The notes beneath the pieces are model-generated. The model was not told the origin of the DNA. It did no database searches and worked only from the letters and a program-made list of their open reading frames with translations. From positions 31,615 through 95,614 of the forward strand of contig NZ_JAHKQT010000044.1 of assembly GCF_018861145.1 (NCBI RefSeq): DNA of 64,000 nt. The letters run 5' to 3'. Source of the DNA: Poseidonibacter lekithochrous. Lineage in GTDB: Bacteria; Campylobacterota; Campylobacteria; Campylobacterales; Arcobacteraceae. Below, one piece after another: positions 1-8,883 of this stretch; positions within the stretch are counted from its first letter, which is position 1; every line of letters starts with the position of its first letter. Position numbers and translations under genes: made by a program.

Positions 1-334
1 AAGGTTCTTCTTTTTTAGGAGTTTCTTTAAATATTTTATTCTTCTCTTTTTTCTTTTCTTTTTTTCCTGAAACTTCTTTTTCCTCTTCTTTTTTAAACAT
101 TGTTAAAAGTAAATAAATTGAAAAAACAATATTAAATATAATTATAAACCATTTAGCTAATAATACAATTTCAAGAAATTCAAGTTTCTTCTTTAAGGTC
201 AAATACTCAACAACATCAGAATATATTGCATTTGCAAATAATGCAATAATAAGAAGTAAAACTATTAAAACTATTCTTCTTCTAAACTTGATTAAATAAT
301 ACCAAAAAAGTGCAGATTTTACTTGTTTAAACAT
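1..334 (-). CDS. Membrane protein of unknown function, C-terminus beyond the window
   Basis: An open frame runs from an ATG at 334 to the window edge, giving about 111 residues without a stop. The N-terminus is basic, then two hydrophobic segments (about residues 21-36 and 57-77) are separated by a short polar stretch. After them comes a very Lys/Glu-rich tail (repeated EEEK/KKEKKK). This suggests two membrane helices with a charged cytoplasmic tail. It lies 9 bases downstream of the 344-625 gene, so the two are probably cotranscribed. The upstream sequence has only a weak ribosome site (AAAGAT). I do not recognise the family. Confidence 0.6.
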   Translation of the reverse strand, partial: MFKQVKSALFWYYLIKFRRRIVLIVLLLIIALFANAIYSDVVEYLTLKKKLEFLEIVLLAKWFIIIFNIVFSIYLLLTMFKKEEEKEVSGKKEKKKEKNKIFKETPKKEEP

Positions 335-343
335 GTTTTATCT

Positions 344-625
344 TTATACAAAAAAGTTTAAACCTAAAGCAGCAAGTGCAACTACCAAAGATTTTGTCTT
401 TAAATCGTCTATTATTTTTCTTTCTTCATCTGCAATAATAACCTCAAGTTGCTCATCAAGATAATCATTAAATGTTTTATGATTTTCAGCAAGTCTAGCT
501 TTTGTTGCAAGAACTGCTTTTTCTCTTATTTTAGATTTTACTGCATCTTTTAGTTTATTACTTTTTAATTTTGGATAATCAAATGCTTTATTGGCATTTT
601 CTTTAATAATTTGTTTTAAACTCAT
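344..625 (-). CDS. Small hypothetical cytosolic protein
   Basis: About 93 residues when started at the ATG at 625, which has GGGAAAG a few bases upstream. Longer in-frame versions from ATG 652 or TTG 667 exist but have no ribosome site. The protein is Lys-rich and predicted mostly helical, with a short hydrophobic C-terminal end (LVVALAALGLNFFV). No signal peptide or known motif is visible. It is 9 bases upstream of the cut-off membrane protein gene and 17 or more bases downstream of the polymerase gene, so it may be the middle of one operon. Family not recognised. Confidence 0.55.
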   Translation of the reverse strand: MSLKQIIKENANKAFDYPKLKSNKLKDAVKSKIREKAVLATKARLAENHKTFNDYLDEQLEVIIADEERKIIDDLKTKSLVVALAALGLNFFV

Positions 626-683
626 TAACTTTCCCATTAATTTTTTTATCATTATATCATTTAACAATTAACAAAAAATTTCA

Positions 684-1976
684 CTAGCTTTTTTTATCAT
701 TTTTTTCATCTTTAATTTCAAAAGCCGTTTTAATAATATCAATACCATATTTATCTCTTAGTTTTTGCATTTGATTGGTTAATTTACTTTTTTTACTATC
801 TTGTTCATACTCAAAAAGGTTATAAGTAAACTCATTTGCTCTTGCAAAATTTGAGACAGTAATACTTAATTGTACAACTCCATGACTTGGATGAGTATCA
901 TTATTTGAAAAAAGTTCCATCATATGATTTTTAAAGTCTAATTCATTAAAAATTGTATTTACATTTATATAGTTTTTTGATTTTTGATTTGATTCATATT
1001 TAATTTTTAGTGCATAAGTTAAAGGATTTACTTTTGATTTCTTTACTAAAAAGCAAAGATAACGAGAAAGAATTGCAACTCTCCTTCTTAATTCATTTCT
1101 ATCATAAATACAATCAAAAGTTCGTCCAATTCCAATAGACTTTTTTTCTCTAAAAGTTGTAAGCTTATTATCTCTAATTCCACAAACACGGTTATATAAA
1201 TCAATTCCTGGTTTTTTCCAAGAATAAAAAAGTTCTCTTTTATTTTTTATATCTCCAAGTGTTTTAACCCCATAGCCTTTAAGCCTTTCTTGAAAAGCTT
1301 TACCAATACCAGGAAATTCAGAGATTGGAATATTTCTTATAAAATTTCCAATATTATCTTTATTTACATATTTAACACCATCAGGTTTTGCATATTCTGT
1401 TATTAGTTTTGAAAGATATTTAGTATTTGCAATACCAATTGAAATTGGAAGTCCTAACTCTTCTTGTATCTTATTTTTAATATTATAAGCAAACTCTACA
1501 ACCTCATCTTCTTCAATATATCCACTTAAGTCACCAAAAAATTCATCTATTGAAAACTGCTCAACTAAAGGTATTTCTTTTATTAACAACTCTTTTAGTT
1601 TTTGTGATAACTCATGATATAAAGGATAATTTGGTGGAAGCATTTTTAACTCTGGACAAAGTGTTAAAGCTTCGTTTACGCTCATTGCAGTCTTAACTCC
1701 ATAAGCTCTTGCTTCATATGAAGATGTAGTTATAATCCCTCTTATTTTTCCATTTTCATCTACAAAATACTCTTTAAAGGTTTTTTGTCCTTCATTTGTA
1801 AGTATTGATGATACAAAAGCACCCTCATTTGAAGATATTTTTCTTATCTCTTTTTTACTAGAAAAGATATTTAAATTACTTCTTCCTCCAACAGCAACTG
1901 GAATATGAAGTAAACTTGAATCAATAGTTCTATGAGCAGAAACAAAAAAGCAATCTAAATCTAAATGTATGAACAA
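684..1976 (-). CDS. dinB: Y-family DNA polymerase (DinB/Pol IV-like)
   Basis: A 430-residue translesion polymerase. The N-terminal FIHLDLDCFFVSAH carries the first metal-binding Asp residues of the palm, SSYEAR and YGV follow, and SIDEFFGDL holds the second acidic pair. ISIGIANTKYLSKL and the helix-hairpin-helix segment FPGIGKAFQERLKGYGV are typical of DinB. Compared with E. coli Pol IV it carries an extra stretch of about 45 residues (roughly 35-80) between the first palm strands. The TTG start at 1976 is supported by AGGAG six bases upstream. It would replicate past damaged bases. No LexA-type site was seen. Whether it is Pol IV or another Y-family branch is not certain. Confidence 0.9.
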   Translation of the reverse strand: MFIHLDLDCFFVSAHRTIDSSLLHIPVAVGGRSNLNIFSSKKEIRKISSNEGAFVSSILTNEGQKTFKEYFVDENGKIRGIITTSSYEARAYGVKTAMSVNEALTLCPELKMLPPNYPLYHELSQKLKELLIKEIPLVEQFSIDEFFGDLSGYIEEDEVVEFAYNIKNKIQEELGLPISIGIANTKYLSKLITEYAKPDGVKYVNKDNIGNFIRNIPISEFPGIGKAFQERLKGYGVKTLGDIKNKRELFYSWKKPGIDLYNRVCGIRDNKLTTFREKKSIGIGRTFDCIYDRNELRRRVAILSRYLCFLVKKSKVNPLTYALKIKYESNQKSKNYINVNTIFNELDFKNHMMELFSNNDTHPSHGVVQLSITVSNFARANEFTYNLFEYEQDSKKSKLTNQMQKLRDKYGIDIIKTAFEIKDEKNDKKS

Positions 1977-2300
1977 TACAGTCTCCTATTTTATAAATAA
2001 TATTATATTGAATATTTTTAAAAGGATGTATTTTTATTACATATTGCAATGAAAATAAAATAAGCTGTTAAATTCTATTAAGTCAGGATATAGCACTTAA
2101 AAGATATTATTTTGAACTTTATTTAAAAAGGATAAAAAATAGTAAAGTGTAAAAATTGTAAAAGAGAAATCGAAGCAAAAAAAAGACAATGCCCTTACTG
2201 TGGGATACTAAACCCAACAGTAACACTAAGAGATATTTTTATATCTTTAGCAATCGTTTTAGTTGTAATGAGTATAGTAACTTATTTTATGTAAATATTA
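1977..2300. other. Intergenic region with one short ORF
   Basis: This 324-base gap between the divergent polymerase gene and the convergent DUF808 gene holds the short zinc-ribbon ORF (2139-2294, plus). Apart from that I see only AT-rich sequence with no clear hairpin or consensus promoter. Confidence 0.6.
2139..2294 (+). CDS. Short zinc-ribbon membrane protein with non-standard start (ATA?) or a start-codon mutant
   Basis: The frame encodes about 51 residues. It starts with a CxxC...CPYCG zinc ribbon (KCKNCK, then RQCPYCG), then a polar linker with LNPTVTLRD, then one hydrophobic helix ending YFM and a TAA stop. The architecture is that of small membrane-anchored zinc-ribbon proteins. No ATG, GTG or TTG lies between the upstream in-frame stop (2133-2135) and the first Cys. 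AAGGA at 2128-2132 stands six bases before ATA at 2139, exactly where a start should be. So this is either a gene using ATA, a recent ATG-to-ATA mutant, or a sequencing error. Confidence 0.5.
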   Translation: MVKCKNCKREIEAKKRQCPYCGILNPTVTLRDIFISLAIVLVVMSIVTYFM

Positions 2301-3158
2301 CTAAGCTATTTTTTTCTTAAAACTTTTAGCTATATTTATTACAAATAAAACAATAAATCCAACTACTAAACCAATTATAAATTCATTTAAAATTACAGGA
2401 ATTGCTGAAATAAACAAATGATGAACATATTCGATATTATGAGATAAAATCCCACCACCTACTAAAATCATAGCAATAGTTCCAACGATAGATAAGATTT
2501 TTATTAGTTTTGGCATTAAGGCAATGAAAAAATTACCTAAACTCACTTTCTCTTTTTTAATTAAGTAAAAACCTAAGTTATCAATTCTTACAATCAAAGC
2601 AACTATTCCATATACACCAAATGTAGCTAACAAAGCAACAATTGTTGTTGATATAATCTGAGTTGTTAAAGGCTGATCTAAAACTGTTCCTAAAGCAAGT
2701 ATTACAATCTCAATAGATAGAATAAAATCAGTAATTACGGCTGCTTTAATCTTCTGTTTTTCGACACTAAGAACATCTTCATTTGTAGAGTTTTTTAATA
2801 CCTCTTCATCTTTTGTATGTGATTTTTTATGAAAGTATTCTTCTATTTTTTCAGCACCTTCATAAAGAAGGTATAAACCACCAAATACAAGTATTATTGG
2901 TATTGTCCAAGGAGCAATTGCACTTAAAATAAAAGAAATAGGCAAAATAATAGCTTTATTTTTTAAAGAACCTTTTGTAATTTCCCAAATAACTTTTAAT
3001 TCTCTATCTTGTTTAAAACCAGTAGCCTTTTCAGCATTTACTGCTAAATCATCACCTAAAATACCTGCTGTTTTTTGTGTAGCTATTTTTGTACTAAGTG
3101 CTATATCATCTGCTAAAATAGCAAGATCATCTAATAATGCAAAAATTCCCGATGCCAT
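2301..3158 (-). CDS. DUF808 / YedI-family inner membrane protein
   Basis: 285 residues. The N-terminus MASGIFALLDDLAILADDIA and the following KTAGILGDDLAVNAE are the signature of the DUF808 (E. coli YedI) family. Several hydrophobic helices follow (about 70-105, 140-160, 165-190, 210-235 and 255-280). The length matches the family. Its function is unknown; it sits in the inner membrane. It is the last gene of the bamD-lon-hypothetical-rhomboid cluster, 15 bases after the rhomboid gene start region, and the operon probably ends here. Confidence 0.88.
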   Translation of the reverse strand: MASGIFALLDDLAILADDIALSTKIATQKTAGILGDDLAVNAEKATGFKQDRELKVIWEITKGSLKNKAIILPISFILSAIAPWTIPIILVFGGLYLLYEGAEKIEEYFHKKSHTKDEEVLKNSTNEDVLSVEKQKIKAAVITDFILSIEIVILALGTVLDQPLTTQIISTTIVALLATFGVYGIVALIVRIDNLGFYLIKKEKVSLGNFFIALMPKLIKILSIVGTIAMILVGGGILSHNIEYVHHLFISAIPVILNEFIIGLVVGFIVLFVINIAKSFKKKIA

Positions 3159-3173
3159 ATAATTTTATTCCTT

Positions 3174-3713
3174 TTATTTTCTAATTAATGCGTAAACAAA
3201 GCCTAAGGCTAAACCAATAAAGTGTGCATACCAAGCAATTGGAAGTCCAATAAGTAGTGGTGCAACAGAGATAAGTAAGACCCAAGTAATAATCCCACCT
3301 CTTTGTGCTTTATCATAGTAAGCTACATATCCTAAAAGTGCAGATATTGCACCTGAAGCTCCTACTATATTTACAGTTTGATCTAAATAATAAACATAAG
3401 CAAAAGAGCCTAGAGAAGTCAAAATACCACAAATAAAATATACATAAATCAACTCTTTTGCACCACGTCCACGCTCAATTAATGAACCAAATTGATACAG
3501 TACAAACATATTCATACCTAAGTGTCCTAATCCACCATGAGCAAACATAGAAGAAAGAGGTTGCCACCAAAAATCTGCAATTATCATATACATATTAAGA
3601 CCTAAATATAAGCCACCATTTTGTAAATTTATTTGAAAAATATACATTAAAATTGTGATAATTATAATTATATTCGTAGCTGTGAAATCTTTTTTACTAA
3701 TATTTTTTAGCAT
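3174..3713 (-). CDS. Rhomboid-family intramembrane serine protease
   Basis: 179 residues with six predicted membrane helices, the minimal bacterial rhomboid core. The catalytic Ser is S120 in VGASGAISALLGY and the catalytic His is H164 in WYAHFIGLALGF. The helix-2 signature HGGLGHLGMN supplies H64 and N68 of the oxyanion site. It would cleave single-pass membrane proteins inside the inner membrane; the substrate is unknown. Its start overlaps the end of the upstream hypothetical gene by 17 bases, so translation may be coupled. It is downstream of lon in the same cluster, a membrane-quality-control grouping by inference. Confidence 0.93.
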   Translation of the reverse strand: MLKNISKKDFTATNIIIIITILMYIFQINLQNGGLYLGLNMYMIIADFWWQPLSSMFAHGGLGHLGMNMFVLYQFGSLIERGRGAKELIYVYFICGILTSLGSFAYVYYLDQTVNIVGASGAISALLGYVAYYDKAQRGGIITWVLLISVAPLLIGLPIAWYAHFIGLALGFVYALIRK

Positions 3714-4305
3714 GATTTTTATATACCTTTATTGTGCAATCAATTATAGATTGTATTTCATTTTTATCATAAAATTTAAAATCTTTTGAAAATATAAAAA
3801 TCTCTATAGAATTTGCTCTAAAAGAAGTTCTTATTGTTCCAGCTTTAAACTTATTTTCTTTTTTTAAATTTATCTTTTTTTCTTTATCATTCTCAATAAT
3901 CTCATAATTAATAGTCAAAAATTTTTGAATATCTTTTTTTGCAGGAACTTTTATAGCTTTTACAAAATACTCATCAGCTTCTAAAACAGGAATAAAATCT
4001 TCTATAATAGACTTAGAATTTAAAGCTTTTATATGTCCACCATCAAGTTTATAATAACCTTTATTTAAAGCTTCAAGTGATTTATTTAAAAGTTTTTGAT
4101 TAAATAGTTTTGATTTTGAAGTTTCATCTTCACATTCAAGAGGAGTTACTTTTTCTTTTTTCATATATACAGCTTTAGAATCAGGATTAGGTTTTTCTAC
4201 TTGTATATATTTCATATAAACTACTAATGTAATAGTAATCATAATAATAGAAGCCAAAGTAAAAAAATTGTTTATTATTGCACTTTGTCTTCTATTTCTT
4301 TTCAT
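3697..4305 (-). CDS. Hypothetical single-pass membrane protein
   Basis: 202 residues. A basic start (MKRNRRQS) precedes a single hydrophobic helix at about residues 12-32. The remainder is a soluble, Lys-rich and presumably periplasmic domain with beta-like alternation in the second half (TINYEII, AGTIRTSFRANSIEIFIFS). Two Cys residues are present (C58 region and near the C-terminus in IDCTIKVYK). It lies 8 bases downstream of lon and overlaps the rhomboid gene by 17 bases. I recognise no family. Its position between lon and a rhomboid protease hints at a partner or substrate, which is only inference. Confidence 0.7.
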   Translation of the reverse strand: MKRNRRQSAIINNFFTLASIIMITITLVVYMKYIQVEKPNPDSKAVYMKKEKVTPLECEDETSKSKLFNQKLLNKSLEALNKGYYKLDGGHIKALNSKSIIEDFIPVLEADEYFVKAIKVPAKKDIQKFLTINYEIIENDKEKKINLKKENKFKAGTIRTSFRANSIEIFIFSKDFKFYDKNEIQSIIDCTIKVYKNHAKKY

Positions 4306-4313
4306 TTATTTTC

Positions 4314-6731
4314 TTAAACTAATGCCTCTTTTAAAACATCTTCAATAACATCAACAGGAATAATTTCCATAGCTTTTTTAACTTCTTCAGGGATATCTTC
4401 TAAATCTCTTTCATAGTTCTTTCTAGGAATTAAAGCTTTTGTCATTTTTGCTTTAAACGCAGCAATTAACTTCTCTTTTAATCCACCAATAGGTAAAACT
4501 TTTCCAGAAAGTGTAAGTTCACCTGTCATTGCAATATCTGATTTAATTTCTCTTTCACATAAAACAGATGCAATAGTTAAAGCCATTGTAATACCTGCAC
4601 TTGGGCCATCTTTTGGCGTTGCCCCTGCTGGAATATGTAAGTGAATATCAAATCTTTTATAAACTTCACTTGCATCTACTTCAGTTTTATCTTCTTGTTC
4701 TTTTGCTGTTTTTGGAATAATTGAATTATCAATTTTTAAAGTTCCATTATCAATTAAAACTTTTACAACTGAATAAGAAATTCTAGATGATTCTTTCATA
4801 ACGTCGCCTAAGTTACCAGTAACAGATAAAAGTCCCTTACCTTTTAATTTAATAGCTTCACTTTTTAAAACATCTCCACCAACAGAAGTCCATGCTAAAC
4901 CATTTGCAATACCAATTGAGTTTTTCTTATCAGCTGGATCTATTTCAAAAATAGGATTATCTAAGTATGACTTTAAATTCTTTATAGAAATTGTTACTTT
5001 TGTTAAAGCATCATCATCTAATATCTTTTTAACAGCTTTTCTAAATAATTTAGAAAATACTCTACGTAAATTTCTTACCCCTGCTTCTCTTGTATATTTA
5101 GCAATAATTAATTCAATAGTTGCTTTGCTTAAAGATATTTCAGATTTTTTAAGACCATGTTTTTCTAACTCTTGAGGAATTAAATAATCTTTAGCAATAT
5201 GATATTTTTCATTAGGAGTATAAGAAGAAATTTCAATAAACTCCATTCTATCTCTTAATGGTGCAGGAATTTTTCTAGCATCATTTGCAGTAGAAACAAA
5301 AATAGTTTGAGATAAATCAATTGGGAAATTTAAGTATAAATCTCTAAATTCATTATTTTGTTCAGGATCTAAAATTTCTAACATAACAGCTGTTGGATCA
5401 CCTCTATGATTTGCACCTAGTTTGTCAATTTCATCTAAAACCATAACTGGATTCATAGATTTTGCATCAATTAAACCTTTTACAAGTCGTCCTGGCATTG
5501 CTCCAACATAAGTTCTTCTATGACCTCTTAATTCGTTTACATCTTCCATTCCACCAAGTGCAATTCTTACAAGTGGTCTTTTAAGTGCTTTTGAAATTGA
5601 GTTTGCAAGTGAAGTTTTACCAACACCTGGAGGTCCAACAAAACATAAAACTGTTCCTCTTGTTTTTAAGTTCTCAACTTTTCTTCTTTCAAGTAATTCT
5701 TTTACTGCAAAAAATTCTGAAATTCGCTCTTTTGCTTTAAATAATGAATAATGATCTTTATTTAATTGTTCTTCAACATTTGAAACAGAAATCTCTTCAT
5801 TTGCAAATTGTCCAAATGGAATATCTAATACTTGCTCAATATAAGTTTGTAAAAGTGAAGCATCGGGTGAATCTTGGTGCATTCGTCCAAGTTTTTCTAT
5901 TTGTTTTTTAACTTCTTTATATCCATCTTTTGGCATATGTTTTTTGATTTTTTTAAGTCTTTTTGTATATGACTTAATTTCTTCATCTTTTTTATTATCA
6001 GTACCAAGCTCTTTATTTATCGCTTTGATTTGTTCTTTTAAGAAGTAGTCTTTATGTGTTTTTTCTATTTTAGAGTTTACTTTTTGTGTAATCTCTTTTT
6101 GAATTTTATATGATTCAATCTCTTTTTTTACTACTTCAATAATAGCTAATAGTCTTTGTTCAATATCAGTTTGAGCAAATAAAAGATACGCTTCATCTTT
6201 TTTTACTTTTAAAACAGAAGAGATTAAATCAGCAATTCTTACGGCATCATCGTTTTCTTCAATTGTTTTAATTAAATCAGCTGGAAACTTTGCATTAAGT
6301 CTTGAAAGTTTTTTGATTTGATCGACTAAAACTGAAATAATAGATTTAATATTTTCTTCACTAAATTCTTTATTTTCTAAAATATCAACACTTGCAAAAA
6401 GAGAGTTTTCTTCCCTAAAGTCTTTAATACTACCTTTTGCTAAACCTTGGAAAAGTACTTTTATTTTACCATCAGGTAATGATACTTTTCTCATTATGTT
6501 TCCAACAACACCAACATCATAAAAAGAGTCTTTTTCCCTTTTATCTTCGCTACCTTGTTTAGAAACAGCAACTATAACTAATCTGTTATTTTCAATCGCA
6601 TATTCAACTGCTTTAATATTATCTTCATTACTTAAAAAAAGTGGTGCAATCATAAATGGGTATAAGAATATTTCATCTTCTATTATTAATGGTATATCTT
6701 GTGGAAAGTTATCGTAATTTTCTAATTCCAT
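4314..6731 (-). CDS. lon: ATP-dependent protease Lon
   Basis: 805 residues, full family length. An N-terminal substrate-binding domain (1-200) is followed by a coiled region (200-285) and the AAA+ module, with Walker A GPPGVGKT at 366-373 and Walker B VMVLDEID at about 429-436. The protease domain has catalytic S711 in PKDGPSAGI and K754 in GGLKEKL. It degrades misfolded and regulatory proteins in the cytosol. The gene is 28 bases downstream of bamD with GGAG-type sequence before its ATG, so a shared transcript is likely. No CIRCE or HrcA element was seen upstream. Confidence 0.98.
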   Translation of the reverse strand: MELENYDNFPQDIPLIIEDEIFLYPFMIAPLFLSNEDNIKAVEYAIENNRLVIVAVSKQGSEDKREKDSFYDVGVVGNIMRKVSLPDGKIKVLFQGLAKGSIKDFREENSLFASVDILENKEFSEENIKSIISVLVDQIKKLSRLNAKFPADLIKTIEENDDAVRIADLISSVLKVKKDEAYLLFAQTDIEQRLLAIIEVVKKEIESYKIQKEITQKVNSKIEKTHKDYFLKEQIKAINKELGTDNKKDEEIKSYTKRLKKIKKHMPKDGYKEVKKQIEKLGRMHQDSPDASLLQTYIEQVLDIPFGQFANEEISVSNVEEQLNKDHYSLFKAKERISEFFAVKELLERRKVENLKTRGTVLCFVGPPGVGKTSLANSISKALKRPLVRIALGGMEDVNELRGHRRTYVGAMPGRLVKGLIDAKSMNPVMVLDEIDKLGANHRGDPTAVMLEILDPEQNNEFRDLYLNFPIDLSQTIFVSTANDARKIPAPLRDRMEFIEISSYTPNEKYHIAKDYLIPQELEKHGLKKSEISLSKATIELIIAKYTREAGVRNLRRVFSKLFRKAVKKILDDDALTKVTISIKNLKSYLDNPIFEIDPADKKNSIGIANGLAWTSVGGDVLKSEAIKLKGKGLLSVTGNLGDVMKESSRISYSVVKVLIDNGTLKIDNSIIPKTAKEQEDKTEVDASEVYKRFDIHLHIPAGATPKDGPSAGITMALTIASVLCEREIKSDIAMTGELTLSGKVLPIGGLKEKLIAAFKAKMTKALIPRKNYERDLEDIPEEVKKAMEIIPVDVIEDVLKEALV

Positions 6732-6759
6732 GTAGTCTGGCTCCTAAAATTTATTATAT

Positions 6760-7416
6760 TTATTCAAATAGTGATCTGTAATATGGAACATTTACAGCTT
6801 CAATTTCTTTTGGATTAATCCAAGATTCTTTTACTTTTTTATTATAAAAAGCTGCCGCTTCTTTTTTGTCTTTTTTCTCATATAGTTTAGCAATAGATAA
6901 GTCTAGTGAAGCTTTTGCCATATATAATCTAGCATTAATTGTATCAACTAAAGGCATATAAGGTGAATTTCTGTATTTCACTTTAAAATCTGCTACATCT
7001 TTAATTGTATTTTCAATTAATTCTTGATCTCGTAATTGATATGTAAAACCTAAAAAGTTTGCTTTAATTTTTAAATATCTAGCATAATCAATATTTTTAC
7101 TAAGTGCAAATCTTTTAATATATTCATCTAAATAAAAGTTTGCTAAAGAGTATTCTTCTTCATCAATATGTGAATTAACTAAAATAAGTAATGAAGTAGC
7201 GATTAATGGTGAGTTTCTATGTTCACTTTCTAATGATGTATAAGTATCATCTGCTTGATCTAAATCACCTCTTGAAATCTGAGTTAGCATTTTATTATAC
7301 CAATAAAGTGCTGGCTTATTATACTCTGCAACTTCATTTTTACTTGAGCATGCTGTAAAAACAAATATTGAAGTAATTACTAATAATAAACTTTTAATTT
7401 TTGAGTTATCAATCAT
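6760..7416 (-). CDS. bamD: Outer membrane assembly lipoprotein BamD
   Basis: 218 residues. It has a lipoprotein signal with lipobox FTAC, Cys23 being the lipidated residue. TPR-type helical repeats follow (ALYWYNKMLTQISRGDLDQADDTY, then SLANFYLDEYIKRF and YMPLVDTINARLYMAKA), the arrangement of BamD/ComL. It helps BamA insert beta-barrel proteins into the outer membrane. It is the first gene of the operon leading to lon, and the divergent proC promoter lies just upstream. Placement upstream of lon is common in Campylobacterota as I recall. Confidence 0.92.
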   Translation of the reverse strand: MIDNSKIKSLLLVITSIFVFTACSSKNEVAEYNKPALYWYNKMLTQISRGDLDQADDTYTSLESEHRNSPLIATSLLILVNSHIDEEEYSLANFYLDEYIKRFALSKNIDYARYLKIKANFLGFTYQLRDQELIENTIKDVADFKVKYRNSPYMPLVDTINARLYMAKASLDLSIAKLYEKKDKKEAAAFYNKKVKESWINPKEIEAVNVPYYRSLFE

Positions 7417-7473
7417 CTAAATATCCTTTATTATAAAAATGATATTTTATCTAATACTTGCTTAGGAAATATC

Positions 7474-7482
7474 TGCTATAAT
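7474..7482 (+). promoter_or_regulatory. Extended -10 promoter of proC
   Basis: TGCTATAAT is an extended -10 box about 29 bases before the proC start. No good -35 is present at 17 bases, which is usual for sigma-70 promoters in this phylum. It sits in the divergent gap between bamD and proC. Confidence 0.65.
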
Positions 7483-7510
7483 TATTAAAAATAATTTAAA
7501 AGGCGATTTT

Positions 7511-8275
7511 ATGAAACTTACTTTAATTGGTAACGGTATTATGGCTCAATCCTTAGCTCGTGGATTAGTTAAAAATCATGATGTAGAAATAATTGGAAGA
7601 GATGAGAATAAACTAAAAGCTATTCAAGTAAAAATACCAGAAATTACATTTAAAACTTTAGATGATCAAGAGAATATCCAAGGTAAAAATATTATATTTT
7701 GTGTGAAACCTTATGCCTTAGAAAGTGTCTCAGCACGACTTACAGGAGAAGCAAATATACTTCTATCAATTTTAGCAGGAACAAAACTATCATCGTTAAA
7801 GAAACAAATTAAATCTAAATATTATGTAAGAACAATGCCAAATATTGCGGCTTCAGTACAAAATTCAATGACAACACTAACAGGTGATAATGAAGCAAAA
7901 AATACTGCACTTGATATTTGTTCTTCAATTGGAAAAACATTATGGGTGAATACAGAAAATCAACTTGATATTGCAACTGCAATTGCTGGCTCTGGTCCTG
8001 CTTTTCTAGCACTAGTTGCAGAAGGAATAGCAGATGGTGCGGTAAATGCTGGCTTAGAAAGAAACCTTAGTAAGCAATTAGTACAAGGATTATTTTCAGG
8101 AACTGCTTCACTTTTAGAATATTCAAGCCCTGCTCTTATCAAAGATTCTGTTATGAGTCCAGGAGGAACAACAGCTGCTGGTTATGCAAAACTTGAAGAA
8201 CATGCAGTAAGAAGTGCGATGATTGAAGCAATCAATGCAGCATATGACAAAGCTGTTGAACTTGGTAAAAAATAG
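7511..8275 (+). CDS. proC: Pyrroline-5-carboxylate reductase
   Basis: 254 residues. It reduces 1-pyrroline-5-carboxylate to proline with NAD(P)H, the last step of proline synthesis. The Rossmann start LIGNGIMAQSLARGL binds the cofactor, and the family signature SPGGTTAAGYAKLEE is near residues 217-231. IAGSGPAFL and the helical dimerisation half are present. AAAGGCGA precedes the ATG. The three prepilin-like genes follow on the same strand and overlap its 3' end, so they are probably on the proC transcript. Confidence 0.97.
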   Translation: MKLTLIGNGIMAQSLARGLVKNHDVEIIGRDENKLKAIQVKIPEITFKTLDDQENIQGKNIIFCVKPYALESVSARLTGEANILLSILAGTKLSSLKKQIKSKYYVRTMPNIAASVQNSMTTLTGDNEAKNTALDICSSIGKTLWVNTENQLDIATAIAGSGPAFLALVAEGIADGAVNAGLERNLSKQLVQGLFSGTASLLEYSSPALIKDSVMSPGGTTAAGYAKLEEHAVRSAMIEAINAAYDKAVELGKK

Positions 8276-8549
8276 TTTTACACTTTTTGAAACTTTATTA
8301 AGCATTACTATCCTTATAATCATAATAAGTGGTTTTTCAAACTCCTCTTATTATGATGAAAAAGCTATAAACAATTCTAAAATATTAAATACCTTAGAAA
8401 ATAAATTTACTACAAATAACTTTGATTCTTTTTCTACAAGTTCAAAGAAAATTACTATTACAAAAAACTATACGAATAAAGAAGAAATAATAGTAAAAAA
8501 ACACATTTTTATAAATGATGAAATAAAGATTTTCAAGTATGAAAAATAG
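8262..8549 (+). CDS. Prepilin-like (pseudopilin) protein 1
   Basis: About 95 residues. The N-terminus KNSFTLFETLLSITILIIIISG is a type IV prepilin/pseudopilin leader: short basic leader, then mature F1-T2-L3-F4-E5 and a hydrophobic helix. The residue before the cleavage site is Ser rather than Gly. The remainder is a short Lys/Asn/Thr-rich domain. The frame stays open into proC. I chose TTG 8262, which gives a short leader, but ATG 8244 is possible and no ribosome site decides. It overlaps proC by 14 bases, which suggests translational coupling. It may be a minor pseudopilin. Confidence 0.7.
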   Translation: MVKNSFTLFETLLSITILIIIISGFSNSSYYDEKAINNSKILNTLENKFTTNNFDSFSTSSKKITITKNYTNKEEIIVKKHIFINDEIKIFKYEK

Positions 8550-8883
8550 TTTTACACTTTTAGAAATAATTCTAAGTATTTTAATCTCAGCAATAGTAAT
8601 AATCAATTCTGCTTACTTTTCAAAAGAACTATTTCAAACCAATAAAGATATACAAAATATTGAAATACTAAAACTTGATTTATTATCTACAAAGATATTC
8701 TTACAAAAAAACAACGAAGATTTGGATAAAAAGCTTAACTATGAAAATAATGTACTTTATTTTGATAAAAATATATTACTTCAAAATGTAGATGAATTTA
8801 CTATATTAAAAAAAGTAACATTTTATGAAATTTCTATAAAAGTTAATAATAGAATAAAAGAAAAATGGAATATTCTTATATGA
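8539..8883 (+). CDS. Prepilin-like (pseudopilin) protein 2
   Basis: 114 residues. It begins MKNSFTLLEIILSILISAIVIINS, a prepilin signal with Glu5 and Ser at the -1 position. The soluble part is small and rich in Lys, Asn and Ile. Its ATG overlaps the end of the previous pseudopilin gene by 11 bases and its stop overlaps the next start in ATGA, so the three are a translationally coupled set. Function is probably in a type II secretion-like or type IV pilus-like fibre whose main genes are not in this window. Confidence 0.75.
   Translation: MKNSFTLLEIILSILISAIVIINSAYFSKELFQTNKDIQNIEILKLDLLSTKIFLQKNNEDLDKKLNYENNVLYFDKNILLQNVDEFTILKKVTFYEISIKVNNRIKEKWNILI

Noticed and set aside
7815..8323. Minus-strand frames opposite proC
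   Set aside because: They follow from codon bias of proC on the other strand; no start signals and no family resemblance.
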